Source: Ovis canadensis
Lineage: Eukaryota > Chordata > Mammalia > Artiodactyla > Bovidae
Length of the DNA: 64,000 nucleotides
Direction: 5' to 3'
Assembly: GCF_042477335.2 (NCBI RefSeq)
Contig: NC_091247.1
Span: forward strand, 1,510,501 to 1,574,500
A model generated the notes under the pieces. It did no database searches. It was not told where the DNA came from and saw nothing but the letters and a program-made list of their open reading frames with translations. Position 1 is the first letter of the stretch; the number at the start of each line of letters is the position of its first letter. The position numbers and the translations under genes were made by a program. Positions 22,608 through 42,036 of this stretch are shown here, in pieces.

Positions 22608-22790
22608 ACATGTAGGATGGATAAGCAAGGTCCTGCTGTGTAGTGCAGAGAGCTGCATGCAGTGCCCTGTGATAAGCCATAATGGGAAGAATCTTAAAAG
22701 GAATATATATGTGAGCATAAAGCCGAATCACTTTGCAGCACAGCAGAAATTAACACAACATTGAAAATCAACTATTCTGCAATTTTAAAA
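22608..22790 (+). mobile_element. L1 LINE 3' UTR fragment
   Basis: GTAGGATGGATAAGCAAGGTCC, CCTGTGATAAGCCATAATGG, GCCGAATCACTTTGCAGCACAGCAG and TTAACACAACATTGAAAATCAACTA match the L1 3' UTR consensus order. Confidence 0.85.
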
Positions 22791-23130
22791 GGTTTGCCCT
22801 TTCCCAGCTGGCTCTGTGGAATTGCCCGTCGTGCGCCGAGTTTCTGCATATGCCCGAATCTGTTTCTAGGTCCTTTACTCGGTTCTGACTGTTTGGTCTG
22901 GGTCCTGCACAGGTGCCACGCTGTCTCAGCGACATTATCTTCACGACAATCACTGGCATCAACCAGAGCAAGTCATCCTTCCTTGCTCCAGCTCAAGACA
23001 TCCTCACGATTGGCCTTTAACCTTTAAAACAAGTTTCAAATTCGCCTTGCCAAGTTTCCCAATGAAAGGGGCATTCGACTGGTAATGCGGTGAGTCTACG
23101 GGTCAGCGAGAGAGAAACTAGTATTTTTAT

Positions 23131-23260
23131 TTTTTAATTTTTTAATTTTTACTTTATTTTACTTTATAATACTGTATTGGTTTTGCCGTACATTGACATG
23201 AATCCACCACGGGTGTACATGCGATCCCAAACATGAACCCCCCCCCCCGACCTCCCTCCC
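23131..23260 (-). mobile_element. Young L1_BT-type 3' end, 5'-truncated, with 18-bp target duplication
   Basis: A 130-bp antisense L1 end. A T-rich tail (poly(A) of the - strand) comes first, then TTTACTTTATAATACTGTATTGG..TTTTGCC..CATGAATCCACCACGGGTGTACA and a C run. It is flanked by a perfect 18-bp direct repeat (AGAAACTAGTATTTTTAT) at 23113-23130 and 23261-23278, the product of target-primed reverse transcription. Confidence 0.95.
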
Positions 23261-23503
23261 AGAAACTAGTATTTTTATAACGTTGAGCGTTTGAATCCAC
23301 GAACAGACAACACCCTTCTAGTTGCTCTCTTGAAACATCTCTCACTCACGTCTGGTGCTTCTACATGGAGCACTAGTGTATATTTTGCCAGAATTATTCA
23401 TTTATTTGAGTTTGGTGTCACCATTGCAAATGTTTAAAATTTCTTTTTGTAATTCACTGTTTAACTTTTAGGAACATAACTGAATTTTGCTAAGCTCATT
23501 CAT

Positions 23504-26500
23504 GATAGGATATGATACTGAAAGGGGAACTTCCCAGGTCGGTAGGTGCCCAATATGCTACTGGAGATCAGTGGAGAAATAACTCCAGAAAGAATGAAGG
23601 GATGGAGCCAAAGCAAAAACAATACCCAGCTGTGGATGTGACTGGTGATAGAAGCAAGGTCCGATGCTGTAAAGAGCAATATTGCATAGGAACCTGGAAT
23701 GTCAGGTCCATGAATCAAGGCAAATTGGAAGTGGTCAAACAGGAGATGGCAAGGGTGAATGTTGACATTCTAGGGATCAGCAAACTAAAATGGACTGGAA
23801 TGGGTGAATTTAACTCAGATGACCATTTTATCTACTACAGCGGACAGGAATCCCTCAGAAGAAATGGAGTAGCCATCATGGTCAACAAAAGAGTCCGAAA
23901 TGCAGTACTTGGATGCAATCTCAAAAACGACAGAATGATCTCTGTTCATTACAAGGCAAACCATTCAATATCACAGTAATCCAAGCCTATGCCCCAACCA
24001 GTAACACTAAAGAAGCTCAAGTTGAGCAGTTCTATGAAGACCTACAAGACCTTTCAGAACTAACACCCAAAAAAGATGTCCTTTTCATTATAGGGGACTG
24101 GAATGCAAAAGTAGGAAGTCAAGAAACACCTGGAGTAACAGGCAAATTTGGCCTTGGAATGCAGAATGAAGCAGAGCAAAGACTAATAGAGTTTTTCCAA
24201 GAAAATGCACTGGTCATAGCAAACACCCTCTTCCAACAACACAAGAGAAGACTCTACACAGGGACATCACAAGATGGTCAACACCGAAATCAGATTGATT
24301 ATATTCTTTGCAGCCAAAGATGGAGAAGCTCTATACAGTCAACAAAAACAAGACCAGGAGCTGACTGTGGCTCAGATCATGAACTCCTTATTACCAAATT
24401 CAGACTTAAATTGAAGAAAGTAGGGAAAACTGCTAGACCATTCAGGTATGACCTAAATCAAATCCCTTATGATTATACAGTGGAAGTGAGAAATAGATTC
24501 AAGGGACTAGATCTGATAGAGTGCCTGATGAACTATGGGCAGAGGTTGGTGACATTGTACAGGAGACAGGGATCAAGACCGTCCCCGTGGAAAAGAAATG
24601 CAAAACAGCAAAATGGCTGTCTGGGGAGGCCTTACAAATAGCTGTGAAAAGAAGAGAAGTGAAAAGCAAAGGAGAAAAGGAAAGATATAGGCATCTGAAT
24701 GCAGAGTTCCAAAGAATAGCAAGAAGAGATAAGACAGCCTTCCTCAGTGATCAATGCAAAGAAATAGAGGAAAAGAACAGAATGGGAAAGACTAGAGATC
24801 TCTTCAAGAAGATTAGAGATACCCAGGGAACATTTCATGCAAAGATGGGCTCAATAAAGGACAGAAATGGTATGGACCTAACAGAAGCAGAAGATACTAA
24901 GAAAAGGTGGCAAGAATACACAGAAGAACTGTACAAAAAAGACCTTCAAGACCAAGATAATCACGATGGTGTGATCACTCACCTAGAGCCAGACATCCTG
25001 GAATGTGAAGTCAAGTGGGCCTTAGGAAGCATCACTACGAACAAAGCTAGCGGAGGTGATGGAATTCCAGTTGAGCTATTTCAAATCCTGAAAGAGGATG
25101 CTGTGAAAGTGCTGCACTCAATATGCCAGCAAATTTGGAAAATTCAGCAGTGGCCGCAGGACTGGAAAAGTTCAGTTTTTATTCCAATTCCAAAGAAAAG
25201 CAATGCCAAAGAATGCTCAAACTACCGCACAATTGTACTCATCTCACATGCTAGTAAAGTAATGTTCAAAATTCTCCAACCAGGCTTCAGCAATACGTGA
25301 ACCACAAACTTCCAGATGTTCAAGCTAGTTTTCAAAAAGGCAGAGGAACCAAAGATCAAATTGCCAACATCCGCTGGATCATGGAAAAAGCAAGAGAGTT
25401 CCAGAAAACATCTATTTCTGCTTTATTGACTATGCCAAAGCCTTTGACTATGTGGATCACAATAAACTGTTGAAAATTCTGAGAGAGATGGGAATACCAG
25501 ACCACCAACCTGCCTCTTGAGAAATCTGTATGCAGGTCAGGAAGCAACAGTTAGAACGGGACACGGAACAACAGACTGGTTCCAAATAGAAAAAGGAGTA
25601 CGTCAAAGCTGTAAATTATCACCCTGCTTATTTAACTTCTATGCAGAGTACATCATGAGAAACGCTGGCCTGGAGGAAGCACAAGGTGGAATCAAGATTG
25701 CCGGGAGAAATATCAATAACCTCAGATATGCAGATGACACCACCCTTATGGCAGAAAATGAAGAGGAACTAAAAAGCCTCTTGATGAAAGTGAAAGAGGA
25801 GAGTGAAAAAGTTGGCTTAATGCTCAACATTCAGAAAATGCAAATCATGGCATCCGGTCCCATCACTTCATGGGAAATAGGTGGGGAAACAGTGGAAACA
25901 GTGTCAGACTTTATTTTTTTGGGCTCCAAAATCACTTCAGATGGTGACTGCAGCCATGAAATTAAAAGACACTTACTCCTTGGAAGGAAAGTTATGACCA
26001 ACCTCGATAGCATATTGAAAAGCAGAGATGTTACTTTGCCAACAAAGGTCCATCTAGTCAAGGCTATGGTTTTTCCAGTGGTCATGTATGGATGTGAGAG
26101 TTAGACTGTGAAGAAAGCTGAGTGCCAAAGAATTGATGCTTTTGAACTATGATGTTGGAGAAGACTCTTGAGAGTCCCTTGGACTGCAAGGAGATCCAAC
26201 CAGTCCATTCTAAAGGAGATCAGTCCTGGGTGTTCATTGGAAGGACTGATGTTGAAGCTGAAACTCCAGTACTTTGGCCACCTCATGCGAAGAGCTGACT
26301 CATTGGAAAAGACTGATGCTGGGAGGGATTGGGGTCAGGAGGAGAAGGGGACGACCCAGGATGAGATGGCTGGATGGCATCACCGACTCAATGGACATGA
26401 GTCTGAGTGAACTCTGGGAGTTGGTGATGGACAGGGAGGCCTGGTGTGCTGCAATTCATGGGGTCGCAAAGAGTCAGACACGACTGAGCGACTGAACGGA

Positions 26501-26504
26501 ACTG
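23504..26504 (+). mobile_element. Near full-length BovB (RTE) LINE with target duplication
   Basis: A 3001-bp BovB lies between two copies of AAGCTCATTCAT (23492-23503 and 26505-26516). From 5' to 3' it carries an APE-like endonuclease region, a reverse-transcriptase region, and the conserved non-coding 3' tail ending GACTGAGCGACTGAACGGAACTG. Full-length BovB is a little over 3 kb, so it is only slightly 5'-truncated. Twelve or so shorter copies in the window correspond to its 3' end. Confidence 0.95.
23512..26104 (+). pseudogene. BovB endonuclease-reverse transcriptase ORF, broken
   Basis: The ORF codes for the BovB protein that nicks DNA and reverse transcribes its own RNA. It is split over several frames: 23512-23979, 23913-24641, 24521-25300, then a gap, then 25517-26104. 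Visible landmarks are the GTWNVRSMNQGKL start of the endonuclease, IGDWNAKVG, a late endonuclease SDHELL, SITTNKASGGDGIP at the RT start, and the RT active-site YADD (25727-25738). In the block before WTGMG it reads GISKLKWTG, where I expect Glu at the Lys position, so the endonuclease is probably dead too. A stop at 26102-26104 ends the frame within the YGCES block. At least three frameshifts make it non-functional. Confidence 0.9.
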
Positions 26505-26980
26505 AAGCTCATTCATTCTAAAAATTTTAGATTCCGCTGCATTTTCTACAGAAGTAATAGCAGGCTGGTACTTGCCTTTCCAACCTGTATACGTCTGATC
26601 TATTTTTTTCTGCCTTACTGCTCTGACAGTGCCACCGAGCGTCTGACCGGAAGTGGTGATGTATGAGCAGCCTGGTTCGTTTTCAGTCTCTGGAGACACC
26701 GTTCGGTTTTCGCCACTACCTGTGCAGTCGCTTCGGTGACCGTGGCGCTGGAGGTCTGTGTCCACGCTCTGCTCTCTCTGTTTGTTCCTGTCTGTGTCGT
26801 CTTCTGTCCTCGTGGGCCTGCTTATCTTCTACTGCATGCTAAGATTTAACTTGAAAGATACGTATATTTGCAGAAGTCATCTCAGTCTTGGGGTGATAGT
26901 ACTCTTCTGAGAAGATCTGTGTTGGTTTCAGCTCGGAGCAAGCAGGCAACAGTGATATAGAAAGACCTCACAAGAGTTTC

Positions 26981-27203
26981 AAACCCCAGGTGGCTCAGTG
27001 GTGAAGAATCTGCCCACCAGTGCAGGAGACACGGGTTCCATCCTTGGGTTGGGAAGATCCCCTGCAGAAGGGAATGGCTACCCACTCCACTCCAGGCTAC
27101 CCATTCCTGCCTGGAGAATTCCATGGACAGAGGAGCCTGCGAGGCTACAGTCCATGGGGTCAGAAAGCATCGGACACAACTGACTGACGAACACTTTCAC
27201 TTC
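26981..27203 (+). mobile_element. Bov-tA SINE
   Basis: CCCCAGGTGGCTCAGTGGTG head, GGGTTGGGAAGATCCCCTGC, TGCCTGGAGAATTCCATGG, GAGGCTACAGTCCATGGGG. A small internal duplication of the CCACTCCA/GGCTACCCA part is present. Confidence 0.9.
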
Positions 27204-28240
27204 TGTTTGTCTTTCTGAGGACAGATGGCCCCAAATACCTCAGCTGCCATTGCCAGGAATCAGATGACCTTGGTTGATCCCACTTTAGGACATCTGAACT
27301 TAGCAGCGTCTCGCGTTCTTGCATCTTCTTAGGTCCACGTACTTTAGGGACATTAAAGTGATACCTGACAGTGCAGTCAACGTCCCACCTACAGTCACCC
27401 TATCAACAGCGAGAAGAGGAAGCACCCTGGTACAGGGAGGGGCTTCTCGCAGAGGGGGCTCACCGTCCAAGACCAGGTGAGCGACCCTGAACTAGCCCCT
27501 CTCCAACAGATGAAGCTCAGGTCCGTAGCTGGCTGCGGGCCGGGTGATAACAGAGGCAAGGCGACTTTCCTCCCTCTGTCTCAGGGGCTGGAGCCACCCC
27601 ACAGCACTGTGCCAAGTCTGGTGTTATCCCCAAGCCCACAGAGATGGCCGCTAGGTTCTGTGAGCCTTTTGCAAACCTCGGGTTTGGCCATCCCATGCTT
27701 CTTTCCGAGTTAGACAGTAAGTGCGGTTTGGATGCCAGCTCACGCATGCTGACTCGAGAGATGTGAATCCACGAGGGAGTTTCAGCCCCAGCTCCTCCCC
27801 TCCGGCACCGTCCTGCTCTCCTTAGGGACCCTCTACACATCTGCAGAAGCCCTTCCCGGAACGACCACCTCCTGTCCTGGTTCAGGGTGATCGTAGTACA
27901 GGTGTGGAGGACAGCCTCTGGGATCTGGGGGGGCAAGACACAGCCTCACCTTCAGGTGTCAAGACCAGACCTGGTGGTCCTTGGAGCCTCGGACAGACTC
28001 GGGGAGATGTCTGGCTCCCACCAGCAGAGCGGCTTCAGGTCCCCCCCTGTGAAATTCAGATCATAGTGTCTTCCCAGTGGGGCTGGTGTGAGTAGCATTT
28101 GGTGCCTAAGAAGCACTCAGGATTTTTTTTTCTCTTCCCCTGTGTTAAGTGCTCAGTCACCAGAACTTTCTGGAAATCAGGTGAGGGAGGGAGGGGTCTT
28201 ACTCCTCCTCATACCCCAGTCAAAGCCTCAGTGTGTTGCC
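27204..28240. other. Ficolin upstream flank, no gene recognised
   Basis: No exon or dated repeat recognised between the SINE and the ficolin promoter region. Open frames here have no family similarity that I know. Confidence 0.4.
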
Positions 28241-28565
28241 TGGGCGGAGCTGGGTGATAAGGAGGGGGTCTGGGGATGGAACTTTCCTTAAGCCACAAAG
28301 AAGGCAGACCCCTTCCAACACAGGGGTCCTGGGAGCTCTCTCAACCGGGAACAGGGTATCCTACCAGCGGAAGTGAGCCCAATTCAGTGGGCAGCCTGGT
28401 GGGGCCCAGAGGGAAGGAAACGCCCTTTGCCATCCTCTGACACCTCCTGTGGGTGTAAGCAAAGAGGCGGGAGGAAGTGGGCGTCCACCTGCAGTGGAGA
28501 AACCGCCGGCCCAGGCAAGGGCTGGCTTCCCCTGCCCGCAAGAGCCCAGGCACGGACCGCAGGAC
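28241..28565 (+). promoter_or_regulatory. Probable ficolin promoter and 5' UTR
   Basis: No TATA box is seen in the 325 bp before the ATG. Motifs that fit a myeloid promoter are a kappaB-like GGAACTTTCC (28278-28287), an ETS site GCGGAAGTGA (28367-28376), a PU.1-like GAGGAAGTG (28471-28479), and a GATAA (28256-28260). Ficolin-1 is known to be made by monocytes and granulocytes. The transcription start cannot be placed from sequence alone. Confidence 0.45.
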
Positions 28566-37075
<8,510 letters not shown>

Positions 37076-37260
37076 CCGCCCGCAGCCTCCGCGAGCTTGC
37101 TCCGTGCCCGGTGACGGCCAGGCCCCGCGTGGCCCCCGCTGCCCACTCCCTCTGCTTGTAAGGCCCACAGGGTCTAGTCCCTCCTGTGGGCGTCTGAATT
37201 CCGAGCCCCGCAGCCTCACCAGAAGAATCATGGTTTTAAAGAGTTTGCTTTCCGACATAC
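37076..37260 (+). other. Probable ficolin 3' UTR
   Basis: No canonical AATAAA is present after the stop for well over 1 kb on this strand. The likeliest 3' end is near TTTTAAAGAGTTTGCTTTCC (37232-37251), where TTTAAA could be a degenerate poly(A) signal. This is inference. Confidence 0.4.
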
Positions 37261-37999
37261 TTTTTCCTGCCGGTTTTCATTTGCGTCTTTGAACTTGAGC
37301 TTTCCTGAGCATTTCTCCCACAGCCGATCTGCTGCAGGGGCTTCCGGCCCGGCCGAGCCAGGGACAGTTTGAGCCCCGCCACCCCCATGGCGCATGCAAT
37401 CCCCAATGTCCCCCAAGCATCAGCTGCAGCCTTAAGCTCCCGGCATTAATAGACAGGGCGGTCCCCTCTGTCCCCGAAAAGCTCCTGCCTCCTCCCGCCT
37501 CACTCCCAACATCACACGCTTTTAAACAGGTCACTGTGGGACTGGAACACTCTCGTTAAAAGGAGGGGCGTTTGCTATAAATAGGGGCTTTCTGCTTCCA
37601 GTCGGTGCAGTGCGTGCTGTGGGCCAGCCTCCCCTGAGAGCTGCTGAAACGCCAAACACAGGTCGACACGGGACAGGGGCTGCGTCTGCCCAGCAGAGGG
37701 AGGGCAGCTGGGCACCCACATGCTAAACCCCAAGGGCAGGAGCCTCACTCCGCACAAGCCCTGGTCCCTGGACGATCGCAGACCTCAGTGTGCGAAGCTA
37801 ACAGCCTGATGGGAGATGGAGGAGGGTTCTCTGTCTCTCAGGCCAGGGAGACGCCTTTTAACCGAGACTGCAGAGGGGCCTGGTGGGAAGGGAAAGGTTG
37901 ATGGGTTCAGCCGCATTCACTCAAGACCCTCTGTTTCTCAAAGCGCTGCGTAGGGAACGGAAGGAAACTTGCCCGGGGACGGAAGCCCCTCGTGACACG
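37261..37999. other. Ficolin 3' flank, no gene recognised
   Basis: No exon found. A textbook TATA box stands at 37576-37583 (listed separately). Confidence 0.4.
37563..37590 (+). promoter_or_regulatory. Isolated TATA box with GC box
   Basis: GAGGGGCG is followed by CTATAAATAGGG (TATAAATA at 37576-37583), a perfect TATA consensus about 500 bp past the ficolin stop. No coding exon follows, so a start site for a non-coding transcript or chance are both possible. Confidence 0.25.
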
Positions 38000-38212
38000 C
38001 GTGTGCGTGCGTGCTGCTGTGTCCAGCTCTGTGCGACTCCGTGGACTGTAGCCCGCCAGGCTCCTCTGTCCGTGGGATTCCCAGGCAAGGATACTGGAGG
38101 GGTTGCCGTGCTCTCCTCCTGGGGGTCTTCCCGACCCAGGGAGTGAACTCGGGCCTCCTGCAGCTCCGGCACTGGCAGGCAGGTCCTTTGCCGCTGGGCT
38201 CCCGGGGACGCC
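38000..38212 (-). mobile_element. Bov-tA SINE
   Basis: Antisense copy: GTGTCCAGCTCTGTGCGAC, GTAGCCCGCCAGGCTCCTCTG, CGGCACTGGCAGGCAGGTCC. Confidence 0.9.
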
Positions 38213-38737
38213 CTTTGTCACATGTAGGTTGCTAGCTTTCTGCTGCTTCCTCAACTCATTACCAACCCCTCAGGGGCTTAAAGCACGAGGGAAATGTGTC
38301 ATCACAGGGCTGTGTAGGCTAGGAGTCTCGTGTGGGTGTGGCGGGACTAGAAGCAAGTTGACTCGAGCCCGGGTTCCTTCTCCAGGCTCCAGGGAGCGTG
38401 CTCTCTCCCCGGTTCCAGCTTCCGGAGCTCCTGGCCCTGCTTGGCCCAGGGCCCTCCCTGTCCTCAGGGCAGCAGGAACGCAGCCCTCTGGGTACGGCGG
38501 GGAGGGCCCCTCTGCTCTGAGGGACTCTGGCATCCGGCCGGGCCCACCCGGGCGTCTCAGGCCCTCTCTCTGCCTCCAGATCCTTCATTTAAGCGCCTCT
38601 GCCAAGCCACTGTCGCCGTGTAAGGCGACACACTTCCAGTCCTGGGGCTCAGGCAGGAGCTCTTTGGCAGGGGGAGCATATTCTGTCTACCACGACCCAT
38701 TTAAAAGAACCAGCATGATCCCACACCCAGAGTATTT
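38213..38737. other. Intergenic, no gene recognised
   Basis: Unique-looking sequence with GC-rich open frames but no recognisable product. Confidence 0.4.
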
Positions 38738-38745
38738 AAAGAACT

Positions 38746-38942
38746 CCTTGTTGCTTAGTTGCTAAGTCTTGCGAGCTCATGGACTGCAGCCCGCCAGGCT
38801 CCTCTATCCATGGCATTCTCCAGGCAAGAATACCAGAGTGGGTAACCATTCTCTTCTCCAGGGGATCTTCCCATCCAGGGACTGAACCCACACCTCCTGC
38901 ATTGCAGGCAGATTCTTTACTGCTGAGTCACCAGGGAAGCCC
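38746..38942 (-). mobile_element. Bov-tA SINE inserted in L1, with target duplication
   Basis: Antisense SINE (GCAGCCCGCCAGGCTCCTC, CAAGAATACCAGAGTGGG, TCACCAGGGAAGCCC). AAAGAACT flanks it at 38738-38745 and 38943-38950, and L1 similarity runs through the join. Confidence 0.88.
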
Positions 38943-39470
38943 AAAGAACTTCTACCAATCAACAGAATTTTAATCGCTTAATAAGAAGGGTTAAGAGATT
39001 TGAACAGACACTTCATAAAAAATGATACCCACAGGACCAATACGCTTATAAAAAGCTTCTCTATTTTGTTGCAGATTATAACCAAAATGAGAGGCTATTC
39101 CACACTCATCAGGACCGATAAGATTTGGAAACCTGAGCACACCAAGTGTCAGTGAGGTGGCAGGGTTTGGGGGGTTACATATACTGCGGGTGGCAGTGTG
39201 AACGGACGGGGAAAGAGTTTGGTGTTAATTATTAGAGCGGAAGACACACAGGCCCACACCTGGCAATTCCACTGCCTGGTGTGGAAATGACAGTCCTGTG
39301 CCTCAGGGACCACGGCCAGGAGAAACTATGGCCAAACTCTTCACAGCAGCCCCAGGCTGGCAACCACCCGAGGCCCCCAGAAGAGGGCGGATAGTCACGA
39401 AAAGACGCTGTGTGCGATGCCACACAGCAGTGGGGCTGGACAGCTGTGGCCACACCCAGGATGGAGACTC
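38943..39470 (+). mobile_element. L1 LINE ORF2/3' fragment
   Basis: AAAGAACTTCTACCAATCAAC, GATTTGAACAGACACTTCAT, GGTGGCAGTGTGAACGG, CCTGGCAATTCCACTGCC and CTCTTCACAGCAGCCCCAGGCTGGCAACC follow L1 order. Heavily diverged, no open frame. Confidence 0.8.
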
Positions 39471-39589
39471 AAGCCGGCGGCTGGGGGGGCGCTGGGCTGA
39501 GGGGCAGGCGTGCTGCTGGCTCTGTGCCCACGGGGCTGGTTTCCAAGGTAAAGAGACCTGCAGTCTTTGGGACGACCACCTACCCCGAC

Positions 39590-39930
39590 GTGAGAGCTGG
39601 ACCGTAAAGGGCTGAGCACCGAAGAATTGATGCTTTTGAATTGTGGTGCTGGAGAAGACTCTTGAGAGTCCGTTGGAATGTAAGAAGATCCAACCAGTCC
39701 ATCCTAAAGGAAATCAGTCCTGAATATTCATTGGAAGGACTGATGCTGAAGCTGAAACTCCAATACTTTGGCCACCTGATGTGAAGAACTGACTCATCTG
39801 AAAAGACCCTGATCTGGGAAAGATTGAAGGCAGGAGAAGGGGGCGACAGAGGATGAGGTGGTTGGACGGCATCACTGACGGACATGGGTTTGAGCAGCTC
39901 CGGTGGGACGGGGCAGCGACAGGGACCCCG
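39590..39930 (+). mobile_element. BovB LINE, 3' end fragment
   Basis: GAGAGCTGGACCGTAAAGGGC, GGAGAAGACTCTTGAGAGTCC, CAATACTTTGGCCACCTGATG and GACAGAGGATGAGGTGGTTGG. The extreme 3' tail is deleted. Confidence 0.9.
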
Positions 39931-40219
39931 CGGGCCTTTGGGATTCTGAGCGGTGACGACCAGCCCGTGGGCCGCACAGTCACAAAAGCGCCAGACCTCA
40001 CTTTTCCTCTTAGGGACTTTTGTGTACACACTTCAAGATTTTATAACCGTTTGTGAAGGAAGTGCACACCGCAGATCTAGGAGGGCCGGCGATCTGCGCG
40101 TCTTTCCCTGACGTCCATGGTGACTGACGCAGTGACTGAGGAGGGCTCCCTGCAGCCCACCCAGGGCTGGCGGGGCCCCACGAGGTGCTGAGCGCCACCT
40201 CTCATCAGAAGTGAAGCCC
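39931..40219. other. Intergenic, no gene recognised
   Basis: Nothing identified between the BovB fragment and the AT-rich block. Confidence 0.4.
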
Positions 40220-40860
40220 GCTAGTTAAAACTGCACTTTTCTCCCTTAATAGGTAAGCATCTTATAAACCCAGGAAGACTTGTAAGTCTAGAAGTGATTA
40301 ATATACCAAAAGTCATAAAGTTCTGACTTTCATATGAAGAAATCTGAATAGCTTTGGAATCTCATGGTCCCTTAAGGTTGAAAGAACCTGGTCTATTGTA
40401 AAGAAAGCGTCATAAATCCAGAGTTAAATATGTAATTATCCAGTTGACTTAGCCTTGTAATGCTATCTAGAAATCTTAGTACGTTTATTCACCGTACTGG
40501 AACCCGTAAGAAACTCTGGGCTCATTGCATTTGTAAGTGAAATCATTAGATTTCTAAAAATTAATTAGTACTAAGAAGGTTTTGTTGCTAGGCAATTGAA
40601 ATGCCTAAGAAGAAATTGAATATATCACCCTTATTACCACAGTTCAAAGTTTTGAAGGTTTAATGAACTAGATTTGTAGTATTCAAAGACCCTTAAAAGT
40701 GACTGCTGAGATTTGCAAGCCTTACAGATGGAAAAATGAGATGCGCATGTCGAATGTGAGAGATTAGGCAAAGGTTTTGAATATGTAGCTTTCAGAAATC
40801 AAATGTGTTTTAGAAAAGCAAGTCTTTCCTAAACACAAGTGCCTGTCAGACTCAAATCCT
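40220..40860. repeat. AT-rich diverged element, unidentified family (copy 1)
   Basis: A 640-bp AT-rich block with sharp GC-rich borders. Stretches such as CTAAAAATTA...CTAAGAAGGTTTTGTT and TAATTATCCAGTTGA..ACCTTG-type order recur at 52040-52510 in the same orientation. I could not name the family. Confidence 0.4.
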
Positions 40861-40915
40861 CAAAACTCAGTGACGGCCCTGGCGGGGAGGCAGAGGGCGT
40901 GCATTTAAGCCAACC

Positions 40916-40932
40916 CCCCGCCCCCCCCCCGG
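40916..40932. repeat. C-rich run (G-quadruplex potential on - strand)
   Basis: CCCCCCGCCCCCCCCCCCG, broken by a single G. The - strand would read as a long G run. Confidence 0.7.
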
Positions 40933-41464
40933 TCTGTTCCCAGCACCCAGTCCTGAGCAGGAGAGGGGGCAAGGCCCCACCTCAAGGTTTCAGTGGGTGG
41001 AGTCGCTCTCCCAGGCTTGCTCTCATCACCTCTCTCGTATTAGCGAGTATTTTTATCGCCCAATTTCCCCCTCTTCCGGCTTGTGCTGGGGACACTTTCC
41101 TACTCTTGGGGTGCTCGTGTCTGAGGACCCCCGTGCACCCCTGCCCTCTACCACTGCCAGGAGGGTCTGTCGGCCCCTGTAAGCTCACTGCCCTGTGGCG
41201 CCAGCGCCCCCTCGTCCTGCACGCACTTTGTGTCTTTATTCCACACCCGGCCGGACGCTGCTCTTACGCAGTTGCGTAGCCTTTATCCCCCTTGGCGGGT
41301 TGCTGCTGAAACTCAGCCTCTCTTCACTGGTGCCAAACAGAAACGTGGACACAGAGTCTGGGGTGAGGTGGAGGAGAGCAGCTTCAAGTGCTTTGACGGG
41401 CAAAGAGGGCCACAGCGGGCCATTGCCCTGAAGACCATGTGACCCACCCTGCAGGGCAACAGGG

Positions 41465-41613
41465 CATCAGTCGTATCTGACTTACTGCGACTCCATGGAC
41501 TGCAGCACACCAGACTTCCCTGTCCACCACCAACTCCCGGAGCTTACTCAAACTCATGTCCCTTGAGTCAGTGATGCCATCCAACCATCTCATCCGCTGT
41601 TGTCCCCTTCTCG
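41465..41613 (-). mobile_element. BovB LINE 3' end, inverted partner
   Basis: Antisense last ~150 bp of BovB (CAGTCGTATCTGACTTACTGCGAC to ACCATCTCATCCGCTGTTGTCC). It faces the next + strand copy, only ~20 bp away. Confidence 0.88.
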
Positions 41614-41631
41614 CAATTAGCTGTCTAATGG

Positions 41632-42036
41632 ATGTGTTTGGATGTGAGAGTTGGACCTAAAGAAAGCTGAGTGCCAAAGAATTGATTCTTTTGACCTGTG
41701 GTCTTGGAGAAGACTCTTAAGGGTCCTTTGGACTGCAAGGAGATCCAACCAGTCAATCCTAAAGGAAATCAGTCCTGAATATTCATTGGACAGACTGATG
41801 CTGAAGCTGAAACTCCAGTACTTTGGCCACCTGATGCAAAGAGCTGACTCATTTGAAAAGATCCTGATGCTGGGAAGATTGAGGGCAGGAGGAGAGAGAG
41901 ACGACAGAGGATGAAATGGTTGGATGGCATCACCGACTCGATGGACATGAGTTCGAGCAAGCTCCGGGAGTTGGTGATGGACAGGGAGGCCTGGCGTGCT
42001 GCGGTTCATGGGGTCGCAGAGTTGGACCTGACTGAG
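41632..42036 (+). mobile_element. BovB LINE, 3' end fragment
   Basis: GGATGTGAGAGTTGGACCTAAAG, GGAGAAGACTCTTAAGGGTCC, CACCTGATGCAAAGAGCTGAC and ACTGAGCGGCTGAG. With the inverted copy to its left it forms a potential ~150-bp-stem hairpin. Confidence 0.92.
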
